Positions 1 through 8,779 of a stretch of 64,000 nucleotides of DNA are shown here, in pieces; position 1 is the first letter of the stretch; every line of letters begins with the position of its first letter. The DNA is from Taklimakanibacter albus (GTDB lineage Bacteria > Pseudomonadota > Alphaproteobacteria > Rhizobiales > Aestuariivirgaceae): NCBI RefSeq assembly GCF_016595235.1, contig NZ_JAENHL010000007.1, positions 2,178,043-2,242,042 on the forward strand, written 5' to 3'. A program made the translations under genes and the position numbers. Below the pieces are notes generated by a model. It ran no database searches. It was not told where the DNA came from and worked only from the letters and a program-made list of their open reading frames with translations.

Positions 1-2494
1 AACCTGCCAGAGCCTGCACCAGCGCATTGGCGATGGCGCGGTCGGTCGCCGGCCCTTCCGCCGACATGCCTTCGAAGCCGGCACAGGAAAAGATCAAGAC
101 CGGCGGGCCATTTTCACCGGGCCACCAGGAATAGATGTCGACATCCGTGTTGGAGCGCAGCCAATGCCGGGTGACACAGGCCAGCACATTGACATGCAGC
201 TCGAGAGGAAAGCCGGCGAGGCGCTTCGCGAAGGGCTCGGCCCACAGATAGGGTGTGCCGTCCCTGGCCCGCTTCTTCAGGTCCCAGGCATCGACCGGCG
301 CCGATAGATCGACGAGCTCGAAACCGATATGGGTCTGCCCGGCATTCATGCGATCGAGCGTCGCGCTAAGCGACGGGAAAATACTGTCGATGTCCCAGAC
401 CGCGACCTTGACCGGCCGGCCATCGGTGGCGCCGCGCCTCAGCGCCCGCGCCGCTGTGACCGAGGCCGCGGCGGCACCGTCCGTCTTCAGGCACAATGTC
501 ATGTCGGGATCGCGGGCATAGACGACAGGCACCGCCCAATCGATGATCTCGCCCTGCAGCGAATAATTGACCGCGATGCGGGCTTCGCGCGCCGCCTCGC
601 CGACGCTGAAGCCATTGGCCACCGCCCAGTAGAAATGCCGGGCGAACTCCGTGGCCGAGACATCGAGCACACTGTACTGGTTGGCGACAAGCGCCGGCAG
701 GCCATGCGCCACCAGCGACTGCGCCAGTCCCTTGTTGAAATCCGCCCGTCCTCCCGAGCCGGACTGGCAGGCATTCAGGAAGACCAGCTTGATACCGCGC
801 TGGCAGAAAATCTCGCGCACCGAGCGCTCGCCGAGGCGGGCCTCGCCACCGCGGTCATTCTCGAACACCAGTGAACCTTCCTGGGTTTCCTCGTCAAACG
901 CGCCATGGCCGATGAAATGCACGATGGCGAACTCTCCGGTCGACAAAGCGGCGTGAATGCTCCGCGGTGTCGCGCGCGCCAGCGGCACGACCTCGACGAG
1001 GCCGGCCTTGATCAGCGGATCGAAGCCGCGCCGGATGACCGCTTCCTCCTGCTGGATCGACAACTGCCCGAAGCCGACCGGTTGCGCCGAAGCGACGAGA
1101 ATGCGCAATGGGCCGGTGCTGAGCGGAATATCATCGGCCGGAACGGCGGTCAGCACATTGCGAATGAAATGCACGTCCTCGGTGGCGAGGAAGCTGCGCC
1201 GTGACGCATCATAGGCGAATTCCCACGGCTTCTCGGCGATCCACGGCACCATGGAGGTGAAGACGAAATCGAGCCTGTTGCCATGCTGGCGCGAGCGCGC
1301 CTCGTCATAGAGTCGCCGCACATCGCCCTGAAAAATCGTTTCGAAGAGACTGCTGCCGAACTCGATCATCTCACTGTCGCCGGGCAGGGTTCCGCTTTCC
1401 CGATTGGTGTAGCTCTGGATGCGCTCATGCATACGGATGATCGTTCCGAAGGCGGTGGGCTCCTCGCCCTTGTCGGCGCGCACCCGCATCGGGACCGTCA
1501 CCCTGGCGCCGGCATAACTCGCATAGAGGCGGACATATTTCACTGGCCCCGTTTCAGTGCCGGTCGCCGGCGCATCAGGCGTGAAACGATCGAAGATGAC
1601 GATATGGAACGTGTCGCCCGCAACAGGAGAGCGCCGAGCGCGCGGCGGCGCGACAGCCGGCGCTTCCGGCGCGGCTTCAGGCTCAGGAACCGGCATGTCG
1701 CGGCGGGCCGGCTTCGGATAGATCTTGGCGGCAAATTCGAAGTCGCGCGGATTGATGTCGCGACCGCCCACGATGGGTTTGCCGTCCTTGGTGATGGCAC
1801 CCGGAATCTCGTAACACATGATCGACAGCGGGTCGGCCTCGCGCGTCCCCATGATCGAGGACTTGGACAAAGGCGTCAGAACCTGCTCGGTCGTCTCCTT
1901 TTCATCCCAGCCCTGATCCTGATCGAAGAAAGCGAAGGCCTTCCGGCGATCGATCTTCTTGATCAGCTCCGCCCGCATATGCTCGTGATCGAAACCGAGC
2001 GTATGGCCCGCCTCATGGCGCACCACGCGCTTGAACTCCGATTCCGGCGTCTTCATCGTGAAGCCATCGAGATTGAAGGTCGGCTGGTCCTCCTCGATCC
2101 CGAGGATCTCGGTGCCGACATAGGACCAATAGCCTGCCATGTCCTCCGGCGAATCGAGCCGCGAGATGCGCACCTGGCCGACGCCGTTGGTCTCGTCGAA
2201 CCGGACATTCGCGGTCTTCGCCCAGGCATTCATATGCAAGAGAATGCGCTCGCGCAGATCGCGCGGCGGCGTATCGAGGAACTGAACGCTGAGCCGGACG
2301 CCGGACTTCGGCCATTTGCGCCCGACAATGAGAGTGAGGCGCCGCGGCCCGCCACGCCGCCCGACGGGGGTGCGCTCGACGGTGCGTCGCTCGTCCTCAT
2401 TTGCCGGATTGATTTCGACGCTGCGGCGCAGAAAATTCTCGTGCTGAGCGAGCGTCAGTACCTTCGGTCGACAAATGATCTTTGTCACGAGCAT
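1..2494 (-). CDS. Metzincin zinc protease - CHAT protease fusion, C-terminus cut by window edge
   Basis: About 831 codons are open from an ATG at 2494 (GGGAG just upstream) to the window edge, so the C-terminus is missing. Residues about 60-260 form a metzincin protease: HEAGHTLGFDHEH puts zinc ligands at H160, H164 and H170 with catalytic E161, and SIMCY supplies the Met-turn at M226. A proline/alanine-rich linker (about 260-285) follows, then an unassigned stretch. Residues about 400-665 are a CHAT (caspase-like) domain, with the PWEFAYD entry motif near 423, catalytic H530 in HFIGHG, C576 in FLNACQSG and a DWAVPVVYARDP end near 652. Residues 670 onward are an unclassified domain with WDIDSIF and VNVLACVTRHWL segments. 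There is no signal peptide, so the protein is probably cytoplasmic. CHAT proteases are typically effectors switched on by partner proteins. A two-protease effector is inferred; substrate and trigger are unknown. Confidence 0.85.
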   Translation of the reverse strand, partial: MLVTKIICRPKVLTLAQHENFLRRSVEINPANEDERRTVERTPVGRRGGPRRLTLIVGRKWPKSGVRLSVQFLDTPPRDLRERILLHMNAWAKTANVRFDETNGVGQVRISRLDSPEDMAGYWSYVGTEILGIEEDQPTFNLDGFTMKTPESEFKRVVRHEAGHTLGFDHEHMRAELIKKIDRRKAFAFFDQDQGWDEKETTEQVLTPLSKSSIMGTREADPLSIMCYEIPGAITKDGKPIVGGRDINPRDFEFAAKIYPKPARRDMPVPEPEAAPEAPAVAPPRARRSPVAGDTFHIVIFDRFTPDAPATGTETGPVKYVRLYASYAGARVTVPMRVRADKGEEPTAFGTIIRMHERIQSYTNRESGTLPGDSEMIEFGSSLFETIFQGDVRRLYDEARSRQHGNRLDFVFTSMVPWIAEKPWEFAYDASRRSFLATEDVHFIRNVLTAVPADDIPLSTGPLRILVASAQPVGFGQLSIQQEEAVIRRGFDPLIKAGLVEVVPLARATPRSIHAALSTGEFAIVHFIGHGAFDEETQEGSLVFENDRGGEARLGERSVREIFCQRGIKLVFLNACQSGSGGRADFNKGLAQSLVAHGLPALVANQYSVLDVSATEFARHFYWAVANGFSVGEAAREARIAVNYSLQGEIIDWAVPVVYARDPDMTLCLKTDGAAAASVTAARALRRGATDGRPVKVAVWDIDSIFPSLSATLDRMNAGQTHIGFELVDLSAPVDAWDLKKRARDGTPYLWAEPFAKRLAGFPLELHVNVLACVTRHWLRSNTDVDIYSWWPGENGPPVLIFSCAGFEGMSAEGPATDRAIANALVQALAG

Positions 2495-2637
2495 TGCTCC
2501 CGCACGACCGGACAACCGGCGTGCCTTGGTATGAGATCATCTGCCCTCGAAAGCCCCGCCTTCGCAGGAGAAGCGGGATAACATTAGACAACAATATTCC
2601 CCAACGTCAATGGGATCGGATCGCCCTCAACGGATCT

Positions 2638-4044
2638 TCAGAAGAGGAACTGCGCCCAGATGGCGGCGAAGTCTCCGGCCCGCCCCCCGGCGTCCCGAAC
2701 GCGATCGCCCGGCTCATAATGCACGTAAGTGCCGCCGATATTCACGTGATCTGTCGCCGCCCAGTTCACCGTCGTGCTGACCTGTTGCCCGATGAAGCGG
2801 GACGAACCGCCCGCCGTGCCCTTGAGGGGCGAAAGGGAGGCGCCATAGATCGCATCCTCCGTGCTTTCCTTCCATAGAGGATTCCAGCCGATGTTCAGAT
2901 CCACCGTGCTGGTCAAGGACAGTGTCAGATTAGGCTGGATATCGAGCAGATTTGCCGGCGCCACGAGATTGGCCTCGGAGAAATAAGGCAGCTTGGGAAA
3001 GAGCGGATTGAATGTGCCAAGCGTGCGGTCATTGAGATCGTCATCGCCGCTGATCGCGTCGGCATTCAATCCCAAACGCGGTGAGAATGTCCAATCCGAG
3101 AAAGTGTAACCGATGTCGGAAGAAACCGTCCACGCATCGATATCGGAGGCGCCGAACGATCCGAACTGGACTGCCGCCTCGACATTCCAGTCGAAGCCCG
3201 AGCGCTGACCGAACAAGCGTGTCCCGATTGTGTGGCGGCGCTCTGTCGCGAGGCCTTGCGCGAAACGCGCATCCTCCCGCTCGAGACCGAGATAGTACAA
3301 ATCCGCCTTCAGGCCGGAAACACCCGGCACGGCGGCGGTGATATAGACGCCCCAGAACAGCTGGCCGGGATCACTTTCATCATCGAAGGTCCCCGGGAAA
3401 AGCAATACCGGTCTCGCCAGGAAGCCGTCGATGCGGATGTCCTGCCGATCGGACCATGAGACGCGCACACCGTCGAAGGAGCGGCGGATATTGGGGCTTT
3501 CCCGCACCGAGACGAGACGTGACGATCCGAAGCTCATTTCCTGGCGACCGGCGCGCAGGCTGCCCTCACCGTCGAATATGGGCGCAGACAGCTCGCCAAA
3601 TCCCTGCAGGAGGTCGAGCTTGTCTTCTTGCGTCGGCGGCGGCGTTCCATCGAAGCCCGGCGCATATCCGCTCGCCAGTTCGGCGAAGGTTCGCAGATGC
3701 GGGCCATAATGGATATCGCCGAACAGGAACAAGCGATTCAGCAGATAGTCGTTCTGGTCCGGCGCACCGAGGCCGAAAACCGGCTTGTTTGAGGCTTCGT
3801 AGCGGGCCCGCAGCTCACCGCCCAATGTGGCGTACCAGGAGCCGTCTTCATTCAGCGGGATCCACTTGATCGGATCGAATGGATCACTGCGCAGAGCTGG
3901 ATCGCGAAGAACGGACCAATCCTCGTTGAAGCGCGAGCTGGAATAAGCCGGCCTGCTCCCGTCGGCTCGCGCCGCATCGCCCAGACCGATCCCCAACAAT
4001 GCCACCGCGAGTCCGGCGCCGATGGCTGCACCTGCCCACCTCAT
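2638..4044 (-). CDS. Outer-membrane beta-barrel of the alginate-export (AlgE-like) family
   Basis: This 468-residue protein has a cleavable signal peptide (about 1-27, ending near ARADG), then a long stretch rich in aromatic beta-strand signatures, and it ends in the OMP-type terminal motif WAQFLF. Middle segments such as LGGELRARYE, GRQEMSFGSSRL and RRSFDGVRVSW match the alginate-export domain family. Members form outer-membrane channels or porins and are not always involved in alginate. No alginate synthesis genes are nearby, so the substrate is unknown. It lies downstream of a LysR regulator on the same strand across a gap of about 140 bases. Family assignment is fairly sure; alginate specificity is not. 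Confidence 0.75.
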   Translation of the reverse strand: MRWAGAAIGAGLAVALLGIGLGDAARADGSRPAYSSSRFNEDWSVLRDPALRSDPFDPIKWIPLNEDGSWYATLGGELRARYEASNKPVFGLGAPDQNDYLLNRLFLFGDIHYGPHLRTFAELASGYAPGFDGTPPPTQEDKLDLLQGFGELSAPIFDGEGSLRAGRQEMSFGSSRLVSVRESPNIRRSFDGVRVSWSDRQDIRIDGFLARPVLLFPGTFDDESDPGQLFWGVYITAAVPGVSGLKADLYYLGLEREDARFAQGLATERRHTIGTRLFGQRSGFDWNVEAAVQFGSFGASDIDAWTVSSDIGYTFSDWTFSPRLGLNADAISGDDDLNDRTLGTFNPLFPKLPYFSEANLVAPANLLDIQPNLTLSLTSTVDLNIGWNPLWKESTEDAIYGASLSPLKGTAGGSSRFIGQQVSTTVNWAATDHVNIGGTYVHYEPGDRVRDAGGRAGDFAAIWAQFLF

Positions 4045-4182
4045 GGAGCCAAGCCGCCGGTCGCGGCCGCCTCGATCGGCATGGATATCCTCTTTTACTA
4101 TTGGCCGAATAACGTCGGCATAGTGCGGAGAGCTCTCACGAACGTCTTGTCCCTTTTGTCCGTCTTTTGGACAAGCGGAAGG

Positions 4183-5079
4183 TCACCCGGCATCCTCGCG
4201 CCCGAAGCGCTCGACGAGGAAGTCGATGAACAGACGGACCTTGATCGACAAATGCCTGGTCGAAGGATAGACCGCGTAGAGCGAAAGCGGCGGGGCCTGG
4301 AACTCATCGAGAATGGTCCTGAGCTTTCCGTTCTTCAAGGCCTCGTCGGCGATGAATTTGGGAATCAGCGCAATTCCTCGTCCCTTCACGGCAACGTCGC
4401 GCAGCACTTCCGCATTGTTGACGCACAATGACCAGGCGGGCTGGATCCAATGGACGCCGTCGTCACCCGTCAGCTTCCACTGGTTGCCCGTCAAAAGAAA
4501 TCCGTATGTCAGAGTGTGGTGTTTGCGCAAATCCTCCGGATGAGTCGGTGCGCCATGGCGCTCCAGATAGTCGGGTGAAGCGCAGACCAGCCTCGGCATC
4601 GGCGCGATCTTGCGGGCGATGAGGCTCGACGATTCGAGTTCGGCGATGCGCAGCGTCACGTCGAACCCGCCCTCCACCGGATCGACGAGATCGTCGCTGA
4701 GCACGAGCTGGAGCTGCATCTCGGGATAGCTGATCATGAAATCGGCCAGTGCCGGCCCGAGCTTGATCGTGCCGAAGGACATCGGCGCGTTGATACGCAG
4801 AAGCCCTCGCGGCGTGGACTGCTGGCTGGTGACGGCCTGGTCGGCAGCATCGATCTCCGACAGGATGACGAGCGCCCGCTCGAAATAGAGCTGGCCGTTC
4901 TCATTCGGACTCGCATGCCTCGTCGTGCGGGTCAGGAGCTGCACCCCGAGGCTTTCCTCCAGATCCGCGATGTATTTGCTGACTGCCGACCGGGACAGCC
5001 GCAATTGCCGGCCCGCTTCGGCAAAACTGCCGTTTTCCACCACTTTTACGAATGCCCGAAGGCTGGCCACCTTATCCAT
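4183..5079 (-). CDS. LysR-family transcriptional regulator
   Basis: A 298-residue LysR-type regulator. The N-terminal winged helix-turn-helix covers about residues 1-60 (MDKVASLRAF start, SRSAVSKYIADLEESLG recognition region), followed by a type 2 periplasmic-binding-like effector domain. The ATG at 5079 was chosen because family members begin at this point; a TTG at 5100 would add seven residues. The gene is divergent from the ring-cleaving dioxygenase/esterase pair starting at 5209, the classic LysR arrangement, so it probably controls that pair in response to quinones or related electrophiles. Two exact 12-base repeats between the genes are candidate binding sites. Confidence 0.88.
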   Translation of the reverse strand: MDKVASLRAFVKVVENGSFAEAGRQLRLSRSAVSKYIADLEESLGVQLLTRTTRHASPNENGQLYFERALVILSEIDAADQAVTSQQSTPRGLLRINAPMSFGTIKLGPALADFMISYPEMQLQLVLSDDLVDPVEGGFDVTLRIAELESSSLIARKIAPMPRLVCASPDYLERHGAPTHPEDLRKHHTLTYGFLLTGNQWKLTGDDGVHWIQPAWSLCVNNAEVLRDVAVKGRGIALIPKFIADEALKNGKLRTILDEFQAPPLSLYAVYPSTRHLSIKVRLFIDFLVERFGREDAG

Positions 5080-5088
5080 GTGAAATCC

Positions 5089-5160
5089 GATTGTCTCCAA
5101 ATCATAGACAGACCATGCACAGAACCATGGATTGTCTCCAATTCAAAGCTGCCCAATATT
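5089..5160 (+). promoter_or_regulatory. Divergent promoter region with two 12-base direct repeats
   Basis: GATTGTCTCCAA occurs exactly twice, at 5089-5100 and 5130-5141, 41 bases apart (about four helical turns). A sigma70-like promoter reading right, TTGTCT (5132-5137), 17-base spacer, AATATT (5155-5160), has its -35 inside the second copy. This suggests that the adjacent LysR protein binds here and controls the 5209 operon. The sites are seen; the binding is inferred. Confidence 0.5.
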
Positions 5161-5208
5161 TGCGGGCGAGGCAAGGGCCTTCATTTGAATTCGGAGGAGA
5201 AAATAGAG

Positions 5209-6141
5209 ATGTCGGGCATTCATCACGTCACAGCCATCGCGGGCAATCCGCTCAGGAACTTCGCGTTCTATACGCGCGATCTCGGCCTGCGTTTCGTCAA
5301 GAAGACCGTCAATTTCGACGATCCGGGCACCTATCATTTCTACTACGGGGACGAGTCGGGCCGGCCCGGTACCATCCTCACCTTCTTCCCATGGGAAGGC
5401 GCGCCGGCCGGCCGCCGCGGCGTCGGTGAAACCCAGGAGACGGCGTTCCGCGTCCCGCAAGGGTCCTTGAGCTATTGGAGCCAGCGCCTTCAGCAGAAGG
5501 GCATTACGTTCGAGACGCCGGAAAATCGGTTCGGCGAACCGGTCCTGACCTTCTCTGACCCGGACGGCACGGCGCTGGCGCTTGTCGGCGCGGCGGGCGC
5601 GGAAGATGATCCTGCCTGGAGCAATGACGACATACCGGCCGAGCACGCGATCCGTGGCTTCCATGGTGTGACGCTCCTCGTTGCCGACGCGAGCAAAACC
5701 GCCAAAGTCCTGACCGATGTGTTCGGCTTCCGCGAGATCGCGCGCGAGGGTTCGGTGATCCGCTTCAAGGCCTCGGGTGCCGCGGAAGGCAGCATCGTCG
5801 ATATCCAGGAGGTGAAAGGCCTGGCGCGGGGCGGTCAGGGCCGCGGCTCGGTGCATCACATCGCCTTCCGCGCCAAGGATGATGCCGAACAGGCCTTGAT
5901 GGCCGAGAAGCTGGTCGGCAATCACGGCCTCCATGCCACCGAGCAGAAGGACCGCAATTACTTCCGCTCGATTTATTTCCGCGAGCCCGGCGGCGTCCTG
6001 TTCGAGATCGCCACCGATATTCCGGGTTTTGCGGTGGACGAGCCTGTCGCAACGCTCGGCCGCGATCTGAAACTGCCGCGTTTCCTCGAGCCGCATCGCA
6101 GCGAGATCGAGGGCGTGCTGCCCGAACTTCAAGGAGCTTGA
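5209..6141 (+). CDS. Ring-cleaving dioxygenase, VOC superfamily (MhqO-like)
   Basis: A 310-residue protein with two vicinal-oxygen-chelate modules. Motifs include GIHHVTAI at the N-terminus, GFHGVTLLVA opening the second half (about 145), SVHHIAFRA (about 220) and GGVLFEIATD (about 265); these provide the His/His/Glu metal site of the family. The closest described group is MhqO/MhqA/LinE-like hydroquinone or quinone dioxygenases used in quinone detoxification. The start at 5209 has a strong GGAGGAG ribosome site eight bases upstream. It is followed with a two-base gap by an alpha/beta hydrolase, the same pairing as mhqO/mhqD, and is divergent from a LysR regulator. A paralogue lies at 7780-8694. 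The substrate is inferred. Confidence 0.85.
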   Translation: MSGIHHVTAIAGNPLRNFAFYTRDLGLRFVKKTVNFDDPGTYHFYYGDESGRPGTILTFFPWEGAPAGRRGVGETQETAFRVPQGSLSYWSQRLQQKGITFETPENRFGEPVLTFSDPDGTALALVGAAGAEDDPAWSNDDIPAEHAIRGFHGVTLLVADASKTAKVLTDVFGFREIAREGSVIRFKASGAAEGSIVDIQEVKGLARGGQGRGSVHHIAFRAKDDAEQALMAEKLVGNHGLHATEQKDRNYFRSIYFREPGGVLFEIATDIPGFAVDEPVATLGRDLKLPRFLEPHRSEIEGVLPELQGA

Positions 6142-6143
6142 GT

Positions 6144-6800
6144 ATGACCGCGAAGTCTCCCTTCACCTATCGCTTCGAAGCCGGCGCCCAGGCAGAGGCG
6201 CCGCCGCTTCTGCTCCTGCACGGCACCGGCGGCGACGAAAACGATCTGCTGCAACTGGGTCAGATGATGTCATCCGGCTCGGCGCTTCTGTCGCCGCGCG
6301 GCCGTGTCCTCGAAAACGGCATGCCGCGTTTCTTCCGCCGCTTCTCCGAAGGCAGGTTCGATGAAGAGGACGTCCGCTACCGCGCCGTGGAGCTCGGAGA
6401 TTTCGTCTCCTATGCGCGGGATCGCTACGGTATCGGCGCGCCGATCGCGGTGGGCTTTTCCAACGGCGCCAATATAGCCGCGGCCCTTCTATTGACGCGG
6501 CCGGAAACATTGGCGGGCGCAGTTCTGCTGCGCGCCATGGTCCCGTTGTCCGATCCGCCCGCGGTCGATCTCGACGGAAAACCTGTGCTGATCCTGTCGG
6601 GACGGCAGGACCCGATCGTTCCCGCCGACAATGCGCGCCGGCTATCGACCATCCTGTCAAAAGCGGGAGCGAAGGTGGACCACCAGATCCTCCCCACCGG
6701 ACATCAGCTTTCGCAGACCGATATCGCGCTCGCCAGGACATGGCTGGCCGATGTGGCACTCGCCTCCGGCCGACAGAAGCATGCCGTATCGGCCTGCTGA
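6144..6800 (+). CDS. Alpha/beta hydrolase, carboxylesterase (MhqD-like)
   Basis: A 218-residue alpha/beta-hydrolase of the phospholipase/carboxylesterase family. The oxyanion strand is LLLHGTGGDEND (about 22-34), the nucleophile S106 sits in GFSNGAN, and D156 (GRQDPIV) and H187 (TGHQLS) complete the triad. The ATG at 6144 has AAGGAG seven bases upstream, and the stop of the dioxygenase gene lies just before it, so the two genes are co-transcribed. In mhqD-type operons this enzyme accompanies a ring-cleaving dioxygenase in quinone or aromatic detoxification. The exact ester or ring-fission substrate cannot be read from the sequence. Confidence 0.85.
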   Translation: MTAKSPFTYRFEAGAQAEAPPLLLLHGTGGDENDLLQLGQMMSSGSALLSPRGRVLENGMPRFFRRFSEGRFDEEDVRYRAVELGDFVSYARDRYGIGAPIAVGFSNGANIAAALLLTRPETLAGAVLLRAMVPLSDPPAVDLDGKPVLILSGRQDPIVPADNARRLSTILSKAGAKVDHQILPTGHQLSQTDIALARTWLADVALASGRQKHAVSAC

Positions 6801-6842
6801 CAGGGATCGAAACGCGATTGCGTCTGCAGCTGAGGCACTTCC

Positions 6843-7769
6843 ATGATCGAACGGTCCAACAGTACGCCCGAAGGCTTCTACGGCAGCCGTCTCACTCAGC
6901 ACCTCGGCATGGACGGTGATTGTCTCTGGCGCATCAGGCGCAATGGACAATTGGCTCTCGCAGTGACCCGGCTCACTTGCTCGCGTTTTATCCGCGAGCG
7001 CAGTGCGCCGGTCCCTGCCGAGGCGGCCTTCAGCATTCTGCATCAGCTCGGCGATCTCGAGCGCCATTCCTGCTGGCTTGCCGGACGGCCACAATATTCA
7101 GGAGCCTTCAGCGCCGGGTCGGTGAGTGTGATCGATCTTCGCGACAGCCCGCAATTTGAATTCAAGGGCCCGATCGACGCGATCCAATATTACGTTCCGC
7201 AGAAGGCTCTCGATGAATTCGCGCACGAGCACAGGGCCAAGCCCGTTTCCACGCTGAAATGGCACAGGGATCAGCGCGACCCCTTCCTGTCGACGCTATC
7301 GAACATCCTGTTGAGCGCCGTAGAGCAGGATCGCGCGACGAATCAGCTCTTTGTCGATCAAATCGGGCTCAGCCTGATCGCGCATTTCGCGCAGTCCTAT
7401 GGGGGACTGCGTGTATCCGAGGGAGGCTCCAACGGCGGTCTCGCACCTTGGCAGGAGCGGCGCGCCAAGGAGATCATGCAGTCGCGGCTGGCCAGCCAAT
7501 TGACGATCGCCAATATCGCGGCCGAGTGCCGGTTGACTCCGAGCCACTTCGCCCGCGCGTTCCGGCGCAGCACGGGTATCGCTCCGCATGAATATCTCTT
7601 GCGACTGCGGATCGAAGAGGCCAAACGCTTGATGCTGAGCACCGAGCTTGCGCTGATTGATATCGCGCTGATCTGCGGATTTGGCGATCAGAGTTATTTC
7701 ACGCGCATGTTTTCCCGCAATGTCGGCGAGAGCCCGGGAGCCTGGCGCCGCACCCGGTCAGCGGGATAG
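6843..7769 (+). CDS. AraC-family transcriptional regulator
   Basis: A 308-residue regulator with a C-terminal AraC/XylS DNA-binding domain (about 205-305): two helix-turn-helix units, the first at LTIANIAAECRLTPSHFARAF and the second around IDIALICGFGDQSYFTRMFSR, the family signature. The N-terminal 200 residues are an uncharacterised sensor domain. A GAGG site precedes the ATG. The gene reads towards the minus-strand cluster 13881-7780 and is separated from its last gene by only 10 bases, so it is the likely regulator of that cluster or of the preceding dioxygenase/esterase pair; this is inferred from position. Confidence 0.88.
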   Translation: MIERSNSTPEGFYGSRLTQHLGMDGDCLWRIRRNGQLALAVTRLTCSRFIRERSAPVPAEAAFSILHQLGDLERHSCWLAGRPQYSGAFSAGSVSVIDLRDSPQFEFKGPIDAIQYYVPQKALDEFAHEHRAKPVSTLKWHRDQRDPFLSTLSNILLSAVEQDRATNQLFVDQIGLSLIAHFAQSYGGLRVSEGGSNGGLAPWQERRAKEIMQSRLASQLTIANIAAECRLTPSHFARAFRRSTGIAPHEYLLRLRIEEAKRLMLSTELALIDIALICGFGDQSYFTRMFSRNVGESPGAWRRTRSAG

Positions 7770-7779
7770 CGATGCCGTT

Positions 7780-8694
7780 TTAGAGAGGCGGCAAGATCGC
7801 CTGCAACTCGTGGCGACGGTCTTCGAGGAAAGTGGGAAGCTGCAGCCCCTCACCAAGCCTGTCCAGCGCCTCATCGACGACGAAGCCAGGGCCGTCGGTC
7901 GCAATCTCGAAAAGCACGCCGCATGGCGCCCGAAAGCAAACCGTATTCAGATAAGTCCGCTCGATAGGATCGCTGACCGTCATGCCGTAGGTAGAGCGGA
8001 GCTTTTCCACCATCTGCGACTGATCGTCAGCATCCGCGCAACGAAAGGCGACATGGCGAATGGTGCCGCCGCCCAAACGCCCTCGTGAAGAGGGCCCGAT
8101 CACGCGCAGGGTGAGCTGGCCGCCAGGTCCGTCATGCGCAACGAATCGCATCACCTCGTTTCTGCTGGCCACACACTCGAACCCCAGAACATCCTGCACG
8201 ATATCGATGGTGGCATCAGCCGCGCGAACATTGAGAGTGAGATCGTCAAGCCCATATACCGGCCAGTCAGCGTCCGCGGTCGACCCGACGGGACGGGTTG
8301 CCTTTGCTTCGACCAAGGCAAGGGAGGTCCCTTCGGGATCGGTGAAACACATCATCGGCTCTCCGAACGGAGACAGGTGACGCGCGAAAGCGACCTGGGC
8401 TTCGCCCAGGCGCTCGGCCCAAGCATCCAGTGATCCCAATGGAATTCGGAAAGTCGTCTGCACGACTTCACCAACCCCAACCATCCCATGCGGCACGCAT
8501 CGCCAGGCAAGCGCGCTGATGACCGTGCCCGGCCTGCCGGCCGGATCACCGAAATAGATGTGATAGCTTCCTGGATCGTCGTAGCAAACGGTCTTCTTCA
8601 CACATCTGAGCCCCAGGACAGCGGAATAAAAACGCGCGATCCGCGGGGCATTACTGATGATCGTCGTGAGATGGTGGATTCCGCGCGAAGTCAT
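7780..8694 (-). CDS. Second ring-cleaving dioxygenase, VOC superfamily
   Basis: A 304-residue paralogue of the 5209 gene. It has the same layout: GIHHLTTI at the N-terminus, LDDLTLNV opening the second module, TIRHVAFRCAD and GVLFEIATDGPGF near the C-terminus, so the metal ligands appear kept. The start at 8694 was chosen because it aligns with the first paralogue and has AGGAG directly upstream, although the spacing is very short. It is the last gene of a minus-strand cluster beginning at 13881 and follows the YcaC-like hydrolase by 85 bases. A role in cleaving hydroquinone-like rings is inferred from the family. Confidence 0.83.
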   Translation of the reverse strand: MTSRGIHHLTTIISNAPRIARFYSAVLGLRCVKKTVCYDDPGSYHIYFGDPAGRPGTVISALAWRCVPHGMVGVGEVVQTTFRIPLGSLDAWAERLGEAQVAFARHLSPFGEPMMCFTDPEGTSLALVEAKATRPVGSTADADWPVYGLDDLTLNVRAADATIDIVQDVLGFECVASRNEVMRFVAHDGPGGQLTLRVIGPSSRGRLGGGTIRHVAFRCADADDQSQMVEKLRSTYGMTVSDPIERTYLNTVCFRAPCGVLFEIATDGPGFVVDEALDRLGEGLQLPTFLEDRRHELQAILPPL

Positions 8695-8779
8695 TCTCCT
8701 GGATCCGTCAGTTAAGCGGAGTGGTCGCCCGCCATTGCCGCCGCAGGAGCGCTCGTCACGTCCCGCGCGGCTCCGGGGC

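Noticed and set aside
1283-2581. A 432-codon plus-strand open frame
   Set aside because: It is the antisense of the metzincin-CHAT gene, has no domain, and the minus frame shows clear protease motifs.
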